From Ruminococcaceae bacterium UBA5450 (GTDB lineage: Bacteria; Bacillota; Clostridia; Oscillospirales; Acutalibacteraceae): 5,047 bases of DNA. The stretch lies in contig DIQY01000136.1 of assembly GCA_002424295.1 (NCBI GenBank), positions 1 through 5,047 on the forward strand, in the 5' to 3' direction. Under the pieces are notes generated by a model. That model saw only the letters and a list, made by a program, of their open reading frames with translations. It made no database searches and was not told the origin of the DNA. Both the position numbers and the translations under genes were made by a program. Positions 1-5,028 of this stretch are shown piece after piece (positions within the stretch are counted from its first letter, which is position 1; each line of letters starts with the position of its first letter).

Positions 1-567
1 CTTTTCACATTTCTGCTGGCTCCACGCAGCGAACTCATCCAATTCGCGGCGGGTCAAGTGCCAACGCTCTGCAATATTTTCAGCAGTCATGCCCATATGA
101 TAGTTATTAAAAGCATCCCACAGTCCATCATTGACCATAGTATCAATCATCGTCGCGTTGTTCATGCGATAGCCAAAACGAGCTTTGGTCATTGCATAAG
201 GAGCCAAGGACATGTTCTCCATGCCGCCAGCGATTACAACATCCGCATCTCCTGCAAGGATCATATCAGCAGCCATATTAACGCTGTTCAGGCCGGAACC
301 GCAAACAACATTCAAAGTAACCGCAGGAGTCTCAATCGGCAGCCCTGCATTCAACGTTGCCTGACGGGCAACGTTCTGGCCCTGAGCCGCCTGAAGGACG
401 CATCCCATCAATACCTCATCAACATCTTTTGGCTGAATGCCGGCACGCTTAACCGCCTCACGAATTACGATCTCGCCTAATTTCGCTGCAGGTACTGTGG
501 AAAGAACGCCGCCCATTTTACCAACAGCAGTACGGCAAGCACCCGCAATGACAATCTTTTTCGACAT
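1..567 (-). CDS. thlA: acetyl-CoA C-acetyltransferase (thiolase), 5' part; truncated by window edge
   Basis: This enzyme condenses two acetyl-CoA into acetoacetyl-CoA and CoA in the cytoplasm. In clostridia that is the first step toward butyryl-CoA and ketone or butanol products; the same fold can run in reverse in beta-oxidation. The frame is open from the ATG at 565-567 to the left edge, giving 189 residues of a family usually about 390 long, so the C-terminal half with the catalytic His and second Cys is not visible. Seen: RTAVG (12-16), RQATLNAG (68-75), the acyl-accepting cysteine C89 in NVVCGSGLNSV, GGMENMS (114-120) and HMGMTAENIAE (157-167), all thiolase signatures. The start is supported by GGAGG 9 nt upstream. 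It is preceded by its own promoter and a long leader, so it is probably transcribed separately from glnS. The thlA symbol follows clostridial usage; atoB or phaA would be equivalent names. The family is certain; the pathway is inferred, because the downstream genes lie outside the window. Confidence 0.95.
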   Translation of the reverse strand, partial: MSKKIVIAGACRTAVGKMGGVLSTVPAAKLGEIVIREAVKRAGIQPKDVDEVLMGCVLQAAQGQNVARQATLNAGLPIETPAVTLNVVCGSGLNSVNMAADMILAGDADVVIAGGMENMSLAPYAMTKARFGYRMNNATMIDTMVNDGLWDAFNNYHMGMTAENIAERWHLTRRELDEFAAWSQQKCEK

Positions 568-576
568 AGTTTTTTT

Positions 577-581
577 CCTCC
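577..581 (-). promoter_or_regulatory. ribosome binding site of the thiolase gene
   Basis: On the minus strand GGAGG lies 9 nt before the ATG at 565-567. It fixes that start. The two bases at 580-581 also form the end of a possible 6-bp hairpin (CCATTT at 597-602 with AAATGG at 580-585), so the site could be partly masked. Confidence 0.85.
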
Positions 582-796
582 ATTTCAATTTTGCAAAAAT
601 GGTTTTCTGGATATCGAAAACACGTCTAACATCTATCATTTTTTGCAAACAAAAGCTGTGAATTTTTCTCCATAAGCACAACTTGCCTGCACAAAAACAT
701 TCAAGACTTGCACGGCAAAAATATTTTCTTCGAAACTCATAAGAATTCCAAAGAAAATTATTGTTGTTCCCGATCTTCGAAAGCCCTCACAAAGCC
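582..796 (-). other. long untranslated leader of the thiolase gene
   Basis: If transcription starts just downstream of the -10 box (around 790), the thiolase mRNA has about 220 nt of leader. It is AT-rich with no credible reading frame. Seen in it: TTTCGAAGA twice on the minus strand (774-782 and 727-735), and two TTTGCAAAA-type motifs (585-597 and 636-649) whose close relative lies upstream of the promoter at 888-901. I recognise no riboswitch class and no terminator hairpin with a U-run. The leader may be only a spacer or may hold regulatory sites. Confidence 0.4.
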
Positions 797-826
797 ATTA
801 TATCATAAAACAAACAAGCTGGTAAA
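797..826 (-). promoter_or_regulatory. promoter of the thiolase gene, extended -10
   Basis: On the minus strand a TTTACC -35 element (821-826; 4 of 6 matches to TTGACA) is followed after 18 nt by a perfect TATAAT (797-802). The -10 box is preceded by TGA, which makes it an extended -10. This is the best vegetative sigma-factor promoter in the gap, and it points at the thiolase gene. Start of transcription is expected near 790. Confidence 0.75.
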
Positions 827-948
827 GTTTTTTGATAGAAAAGTTACATTTTAGGAATAGTTTTTCTGAAAATCGGGTAAAATAAATTCATTTTTTGCAA
901 AAACTTTTTTAAAGAAAGAGAAATAAAGCTGTTTTTATCCAAATTTGT
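827..948. other. AT-rich spacer between glnS and the thiolase promoter
   Basis: This stretch follows the glnS stop. It is very AT-rich and holds no gene on either strand. I looked for a GC-rich hairpin followed by a T-run on the minus strand and found none; only AT palindromes such as TTTTTGCAAAAA (892-903) are present. No intrinsic terminator for glnS can be assigned here. Confidence 0.5.
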
Positions 949-2634
949 TTAATTTTTCTTTTTAAAACTGTCTTTTAAAGAAACAGAACGGTTAAAAATC
1001 AGATGATCTTGAGTAGAATCTTGGTCTAAACAAAAGTATCCCTGTCTCATAAACTGAAAAAATGCCGGAGCCTTTGCTTGCATCATAGAAGGCTCCACCT
1101 TGCACTCTGTGAGAATTTCCAAAGAATTTGGATTGAGCAGTTCCAAAAAGTTTTCCTGTTCCGGTTCAGGTACTGTAAAAAGGTTGTCGTAAAGGCGTAC
1201 TTCAGCGGGAATTGCCGTATCAGCGTCAAGCCAATGAATTGTCCCTTTTACTTTGCGTCCGTCTGGTGTATTTCCGCCGCGGGTAGCAGGATCATATTGG
1301 GCCAAAACCTCTGTCACATTCCCGTCAGAATCTGTTTTGCAGCCTGTACAGCGCACCACGTAGGCAGTCTTTAGGCGCACTTCATTACCAGGGAACATCC
1401 GAAAATATTTCTTGATAGGCTCCTGCATAAAATCTTCCTGTTCGATCCAGAGATTTCTGGAAAAAGTCACTTTTCTGGTACCGTCTTCCGGACGTTCCGG
1501 ATTATTTTCGACTTCAAACGTTTCACTTTTTCCTTCTGGATAATTGGTAATTGTCAGCTTTATAGGATGAAGCACCGCCATCGTACGGCGTGCATTTTGA
1601 TTCAAATCTTCTCTAAGACAATGCTCCAAAAAGCTGAATTCTACTATGGAATTTACTTTAGCGACTCCGATTCGTTCACAAAAATTGCGAATAGAAGCCG
1701 GTGTAAAACCACGGCGACGCAGTCCACAAAGTGTTGGCATTCTAGGATCATCCCAGCCACTGACATAATTCTTTTCTACCAACTGACGCAATTTACGCTT
1801 ACTCATTACCGTATTATTGATTCCGAGACGTGCAAACTCAATCTGGCGTGGCTTTGCAGGTAAATTCACATGCTCGATCACCCAGTCGTAAAGCGGTCGG
1901 TGATCCTCAAATTCCAAGCTGCAAAGGGAATGTGTGATTCCTTCGATTGCATCTTCAATTGGATGTGCAAAATCGTACATCGGATAAATACACCAGTCAT
2001 TTCCTGTACGATGATGCTTCATATGATTAATTCGATAAATAACCGGATCTCTCATATTAAAGTTACCCGAATTTAAATCGATCTTTGCACGCAGCGTCAT
2101 TCTACCGTCCTCAAATTCCCCTGCTTTCATTCTTCCGAAAAGATCAAGGCTCTCTTCTATTGGGCGATTCCGATAAGGGCTCACTGCCGGGTGGCTCAAA
2201 TCCCCGCGATTATCGTGCATCTGCTCGGGAGTCAACTCGCAGACATAAGCAAGCCCCTCCCGAATCAGTTTGACTGCCAATTCGTACATCTTTGGAAAAT
2301 AATCGGACGCATAATAAAAACGGTCCTCCCAATCAAATCCCAACCACTTAATATCTCGTTTGATAGAATCAACGTATTCTACATCCTCTTTGGTCGGATT
2401 GGTATCATCCATACGCAGATTGCACATACCACCGTATTTTTCCGCTGTACCAAAATCAATGCAGATCGCCTTGGCATGCCCAATGTGAAGATAGCCGTTT
2501 GGCTCAGGTGGAAAACGCGTATGGACTTTTTTCCCATAATCACGTCCGCCTTTTGCTAAGTCCTCCTCGATCAAAGTATGAATAAAGTTTCCGGAATTTT
2601 CTTCTGCTGGTTCCACTATTTTATGATCACTCAT
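949..2634 (-). CDS. glnS: glutamine--tRNA ligase (GlnRS)
   Basis: This cytoplasmic class I synthetase attaches glutamine to tRNA-Gln with ATP. The 561 residues match the usual bacterial GlnRS length (E. coli about 554) and align with the E. coli protein from memory almost throughout. Seen: the first ATP motif PPEPNGYLHIGHAK (42-55, HIGH at 50-53), DDTNP (76-80), the core block WCIYPMYDF (214-222) and THSLCSLEF (234-242), the second ATP motif VMSKRK (276-281), GWDDPRMPT (293-301), and the anticodon-binding beta-barrels with DGRKVKGTIHW (458-468) and EVRLYDNLF (478-486). Residues equivalent to E. coli R30, D66, Y211 and C229 appear as R40, D76, Y220 and C238. There is no C-terminal YqeY-like extension, which many Bacillota GlnRS proteins carry. 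The ATG lies 14 nt after the gltX stop, with AAGGAG across the junction, so the two genes form one operon. Most Bacillota make Gln-tRNA through GatCAB, so a lineage-specific or transferred origin is likely. Confidence 0.98.
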   Translation of the reverse strand: MSDHKIVEPAEENSGNFIHTLIEEDLAKGGRDYGKKVHTRFPPEPNGYLHIGHAKAICIDFGTAEKYGGMCNLRMDDTNPTKEDVEYVDSIKRDIKWLGFDWEDRFYYASDYFPKMYELAVKLIREGLAYVCELTPEQMHDNRGDLSHPAVSPYRNRPIEESLDLFGRMKAGEFEDGRMTLRAKIDLNSGNFNMRDPVIYRINHMKHHRTGNDWCIYPMYDFAHPIEDAIEGITHSLCSLEFEDHRPLYDWVIEHVNLPAKPRQIEFARLGINNTVMSKRKLRQLVEKNYVSGWDDPRMPTLCGLRRRGFTPASIRNFCERIGVAKVNSIVEFSFLEHCLREDLNQNARRTMAVLHPIKLTITNYPEGKSETFEVENNPERPEDGTRKVTFSRNLWIEQEDFMQEPIKKYFRMFPGNEVRLKTAYVVRCTGCKTDSDGNVTEVLAQYDPATRGGNTPDGRKVKGTIHWLDADTAIPAEVRLYDNLFTVPEPEQENFLELLNPNSLEILTECKVEPSMMQAKAPAFFQFMRQGYFCLDQDSTQDHLIFNRSVSLKDSFKKKN

Positions 2635-2644
2635 GTGATTACCG

Positions 2645-2650
2645 CTCCTT
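2645..2650 (-). promoter_or_regulatory. ribosome binding site of glnS, overlapping the gltX stop codon
   Basis: AAGGAG on the minus strand lies 10 nt before the glnS ATG (2632-2634). Its first two bases are the last two bases of the gltX TAA stop (2649-2651). This fixes the glnS start and suggests that ribosomes finishing gltX help initiation at glnS. Confidence 0.85.
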
Positions 2651-4106
2651 ACACTTTCAGTTTTTCAAGACCCAGTGTTAGCCTTCTCAGGGATTCCTTT
2701 TTCCCCAGGATGGATAAAATCTCCATTGCGCCTCCAGGAGTCACCGTTTGTCCTGCCGCTGCAATTCGTACCGGCCACAGTAAAGTTCCGTTTTTCACTT
2801 CAGAGTCTTTGGCAAGCTGAAGCAGTTTGTCATGCAGAGAAGGGACGCTCCAATCTTCCATGGAAGATAGCAGATCAATTGATTTTTGGAGCATCGCTGG
2901 GGCATTTTCTAAAGTTGCCTTGCTTTTTTTATTGATAAAAAAGTCTGTCGAATAATCCGGCAGTTCTTTAAAGAACTGCAGCATTTGAGGAACTTCGGTA
3001 AATTTCAGGACACGCGGCTGAAGAATATCCGCAAGGATTTCAGTGTCCGGCAGATTCTCCCCGAAGACTTCTTTAAAATAAGGAGTTGCCTGACGGATAA
3101 ATTCTTCTTTCGGCATCTTGTGAATATATTCCCCATTCATCCAAGTGAGCTTTTCATAATCAAACACTGCCGGACTCTTGCTGATTCCATCGAGTGAAAA
3201 AGCATTGCATAATTCCTGCAAAGAATAAATTTCACGGTTATCTTTAGGAGCCCAACCCAAAAGTGCAATATAGTTGACAATGGTTTCCGGCAAATATCCT
3301 TCTTTGATCAAATCAGCAAATCCGGTAGAGCCATGGCGCTTTGAAAGCTTACTGGTTGTCCCATCGGCATTGCGTCCCATGATCAGCGGCAAATGTACAT
3401 AAGTCGGAACTTCCCAGCCAAATGCCTCATATAGCAGATTATATTTTGGTGTGCTCGTCAGATATTCGCACCCACGCACAACATGCGTAATGTGCATCAG
3501 GTGATCATCGATCACGTTGGCAAAATTATAAGTTGGATATCCATCTGATTTAATTAAGACCTGATCTTCCAACATTTTATTCTCAATGGTGATCTCTCCA
3601 AACACGGAATCGACAAAGGTAGTACTGCCTTCCAGTGGCATTTTCTGCCGGATAACCCACGGCGTACCCATATCTAAAAGCCGCTGCACTTCTTCTTTAG
3701 GAAGATTGCGGCAATGACGATCATAGCCGCCGAATGTGTTCTCCTGATGCAGAGATTCCAAACGTTCCTTTGTGCAGAAACAATAATAAGCTTTTCCTTC
3801 CTCTACCAACTTCTCAGCATAAGGAAGATAAATGTTTTTCCGTTCACTTTGAATATATGGGCCGTATTCTCCTCCGAGATCCGGGCCTTCGTCATGCTGC
3901 AAACCGACTTGTTGTAATGTATGATAAATGACATCTACAGCGCCCGGCACCAAACGTTCTTGATCAGTATCTTCAATTCTCAGGATAAATTTCCCTCCCT
4001 GGGATTTTGCTACTAAATAAGCATATAGTGCTGTGCGCAAATTTCCCACATGCATAAAGCCGGTAGGACTTGGCGCAAAACGGGTACGGACAATCGTTTT
4101 TTCCAT
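2649..4106 (-). CDS. gltX: glutamate--tRNA ligase (GluRS)
   Basis: This cytoplasmic class I synthetase attaches glutamate to tRNA-Glu; the product feeds translation and, in organisms that use the C5 route, heme and cobamide synthesis. At 485 residues it has the standard bacterial length. Seen: RFAPSPTGFMHVGNLRTA (9-26, HVGN as the HIGH-type motif), LRIEDTDQERL (42-52), a zinc-knuckle-like region with C109, C111, Y128 and C132, YNFANVIDDH (193-202), HVVRGCEYL (208-216), HLPLIMG (238-244), the KLSKRHG ATP loop (253-259), the LLGW block (282-285), and a helical anticodon-binding C-terminus ending in the typical TPGGAMEILSILGKKESLRRL region (456-476). The start has AAGAGG 8 nt upstream. With glnS in the same operon, this GluRS is likely the discriminating type that charges only tRNA-Glu; that is inferred from context, not read from a diagnostic residue. 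Confidence 0.98.
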   Translation of the reverse strand: MEKTIVRTRFAPSPTGFMHVGNLRTALYAYLVAKSQGGKFILRIEDTDQERLVPGAVDVIYHTLQQVGLQHDEGPDLGGEYGPYIQSERKNIYLPYAEKLVEEGKAYYCFCTKERLESLHQENTFGGYDRHCRNLPKEEVQRLLDMGTPWVIRQKMPLEGSTTFVDSVFGEITIENKMLEDQVLIKSDGYPTYNFANVIDDHLMHITHVVRGCEYLTSTPKYNLLYEAFGWEVPTYVHLPLIMGRNADGTTSKLSKRHGSTGFADLIKEGYLPETIVNYIALLGWAPKDNREIYSLQELCNAFSLDGISKSPAVFDYEKLTWMNGEYIHKMPKEEFIRQATPYFKEVFGENLPDTEILADILQPRVLKFTEVPQMLQFFKELPDYSTDFFINKKSKATLENAPAMLQKSIDLLSSMEDWSVPSLHDKLLQLAKDSEVKNGTLLWPVRIAAAGQTVTPGGAMEILSILGKKESLRRLTLGLEKLKV

Positions 4107-4114
4107 CCAAAACG

Positions 4115-4120
4115 CCTCTT
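4115..4120 (-). promoter_or_regulatory. ribosome binding site of gltX
   Basis: AAGAGG on the minus strand is 8 nt from the ATG at 4104-4106. No other in-frame start with a comparable site is seen nearby, and the protein begins at the expected family position, a few residues before RFAPSPTG. Confidence 0.75.
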
Positions 4121-4141
4121 TCTTTGATACGGTCTGTTTAT

Positions 4142-4170
4142 ATTATAACGAAAGCTTCAATTTTTCGCAA
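4142..4170 (-). promoter_or_regulatory. promoter of the gltX-glnS operon
   Basis: On the minus strand TTGCGA (4165-4170; 4 of 6 matches to TTGACA) is followed after exactly 17 nt by a perfect TATAAT (4142-4147). Transcription would begin near 4135, leaving a leader of only about 28 nt. That is too short for a T-box or other tRNA-sensing leader from this promoter. Confidence 0.8.
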
Positions 4171-4323
4171 TAATTTTTATGATTTTCCTTTTATTGTTCC
4201 TCATTTTAATAGACATTATCATGTAAGGTCATTTTTAATATCTCAATTATCCAAAAATAATTTTAAAAGCATTAAAAATTTTTATCTGATTTTGAGGGCA
4301 GACACAAGGATAACGTGATGACC
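4171..4323. other. AT-rich spacer upstream of the gltX promoter
   Basis: This stretch lies between the terminator of the small upstream gene and the gltX promoter. It is strongly AT-rich. I find no gene, no T-box-like structure and no repeat family in it. Confidence 0.4.
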
Positions 4324-4361
4324 AAAAAGGGCTGATACGAAATACTTTATCGTACCAGCCC
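4324..4361 (-). terminator. Rho-independent terminator of the small hypothetical gene
   Basis: Four bases after the stop codon, the minus strand forms a 12-bp stem: GGGCTGGTACGA (4350-4361) pairs with TCGTATCAGCCC (4329-4340) through one G-U pair. The loop is 9 nt and the 3' side is followed by TTTTT (4324-4328). The other strand has no T-run after the stem, so termination is directed along the minus strand. It separates the small gene from the gltX-glnS operon. Confidence 0.93.
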
Positions 4362-4365
4362 CCAT

Positions 4366-4650
4366 TTAATCTTCTTCTTTTTTCGATAAGTCATAGGCAT
4401 CTGCAAGATACTGCGATGCTTTTTCGATTCCTTCTGCAGTAAGTGAGAATTCTTTTTGAGTTTTATCTTCTGCTAATTCACAGCAAACAGGAGAATGCCA
4501 GATAGAAATATTAAGAGTGCCATCTCCCGGCTCTGCAGCATAATTAAATCCATTTTCGATTCCAGTTCCAGCACTCCCCGTGTACCGATTTCCAGAAGCA
4601 AAGTATAAAATACCGGGAAGATCAAACTGCTTTTTTTCATCAAGACCCAT
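4366..4650 (-). CDS. small acidic protein of unknown function
   Basis: I do not recognise this 94-residue protein. It has no signal peptide or membrane segment, so it is probably cytoplasmic. It is acidic, with about 17 Asp/Glu against 8 Lys/Arg, and ends in a charged tail (KKEED). The N-terminal half is rich in Gly, Tyr and Asn (LYFASGNRYTG, 15-25). A likely beta strand with an adjacent cysteine pair follows (LNISIWHSPVCCE, 46-58), then a probable amphipathic helix after FSLTAEG (68-74 into 75-88). I place the start at 4650: its ATG has AAGGAG 7 nt upstream, whereas the in-frame ATG ten codons earlier (4680) would put the ribosome site inside the coding region and has no good site of its own. 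It is a single-gene unit, with a -10 box upstream and a strong terminator downstream. The codon-like pattern, ribosome site and terminator make a real gene likely; the function is open. Confidence 0.8.
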   Translation of the reverse strand: MGLDEKKQFDLPGILYFASGNRYTGSAGTGIENGFNYAAEPGDGTLNISIWHSPVCCELAEDKTQKEFSLTAEGIEKASQYLADAYDLSKKEED

Positions 4651-4657
4651 AAAGCTT

Positions 4658-4663
4658 CTCCTT
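4658..4663 (-). promoter_or_regulatory. ribosome binding site that decides the start of the small gene
   Basis: AAGGAG on the minus strand is 7 nt from the ATG at 4648-4650. Because this site lies inside the longer frame that could start at 4680, it argues for the shorter protein. Confidence 0.8.
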
Positions 4664-4698
4664 TTCTTTTTTATTATCACAAAACACCAAAAGGCTAA

Positions 4699-4704
4699 AT
4701 TATA
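4699..4704 (-). promoter_or_regulatory. -10 box of the small hypothetical gene
   Basis: A perfect TATAAT on the minus strand lies about 50 nt before the start codon, giving a leader of about 40 nt. No good TTGACA-like element is seen 16-18 nt upstream, so the promoter is either weak or needs an activator. Confidence 0.5.
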
Positions 4705-4827
4705 TGTAAAAAGCGAAAATAGTTAGCCTAGTAACCCAAATTAAAAAACCAATAAGTAACGAACCTTTATGCCCTTTTTAATGAGCAGAAAAGCTATAGC
4801 CAGCCATACAAAAATCATCATAAAACA

Positions 4828-4849
4828 CGTAGTAATTGCGTAGTAACCG
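4828..4849 (+). repeat. tandem 11-bp repeat, left pair
   Basis: The plus strand reads CGTAGTAATTG then CGTAGTAACCG, two adjacent 11-bp units sharing CGTAGTAA (4828-4835 and 4839-4846). The 11-bp period places both units on the same face of the helix, as expected for cooperative protein binding. The same motif recurs in opposite orientation at 4951-4972. Confidence 0.75.
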
Positions 4850-4950
4850 CAAGATTTACAACATCTTACCCAAAACAGAGTCCACCATTTTTATAAGTTA
4901 AAATTTTCTATGAAGCAACACAAAAAGTACAATTCTAACTAAACAAATTA

Positions 4951-4972
4951 TAATTACTACGTCGTTACTACA
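4951..4972 (-). repeat. tandem 11-bp repeat, right pair, inverted relative to the left pair
   Basis: Read on the minus strand this is TGTAGTAACGA then CGTAGTAATTA, again two 11-bp units sharing GTAGTAA (plus-strand TTACTAC at 4965-4971 and 4954-4960). Together with the left pair it brackets about 107 bp. A TATAAT (4947-4952) lies directly next to it on the minus strand without a recognisable -35 element. Confidence 0.75.
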
Positions 4973-4979
4973 GTGAAAT

Positions 4980-5028
4980 AAAAAAGCCGCATCAGATAGT
5001 CAACAAATGGCTATCTAACGCGGCTTTT
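4980..5028 (-). terminator. Rho-independent terminator directly after the tRNA gene
   Basis: The minus strand forms a stem of about 19 bp. AAAAGCCGC pairs with GCGGCTTTT, a G-U pair follows, and TTAGATAG (5011-5018) pairs with CTATCTGA (4993-5000). The loop is about 11 nt, and six T residues follow (4980-4985). It begins at the base next to the tRNA CCA end. Because the stem has an A-run on one side and a T-run on the other, it could also act on the plus strand. Confidence 0.9.

Noticed and set aside
58..661. Plus-strand open frames over the thiolase gene and its leader (58-480 and 437-661)
   Set aside because: They lie opposite a clear thiolase coding sequence, lack ribosome sites and match no family; they are shadows of the minus-strand gene and leader.
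797..860. Rex (NADH-responsive) operator at the thiolase promoter
   Set aside because: TTGATAG at 832-838 resembles half of a TTGATAANNNNTTATCAA-type site, but the second half is not present, so the palindrome fails.
892..903. TTTTTGCAAAAA palindrome as glnS terminator
   Set aside because: It has no loop, only one G-C step per arm and no following T-run in the minus direction, so it would not form a stable terminator hairpin.
1078..2820. Plus-strand frames inside glnS and across the gltX-glnS junction
   Set aside because: All are antisense to strongly conserved synthetase sequence and show no start signals or recognisable domains.
2675..4318. Plus-strand frames opposite gltX and its upstream region
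   Set aside because: They are antisense to conserved GluRS coding sequence or lie in low-complexity AT-rich spacer; none has a ribosome site worth the name.
4107..4323. T-box leader for the synthetase operon
   Set aside because: T-boxes are common before Bacillota synthetase genes, so I looked. The promoter leaves only about 28 nt of leader, and no terminator/antiterminator or specifier structure is visible upstream.
4651..4680. Longer start for the small protein, adding ten residues (MIIKKKRRSF)
   Set aside because: The AAGGAG site that would serve translation lies inside this extension, 7 nt before the second ATG; the lysine-rich extension is just the translated ribosome site region.
4690..4979. 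CRISPR array
   Set aside because: The repeat units are only 11 bp, occur in two inverted pairs, and lack equal-length spacers; this is not CRISPR architecture.
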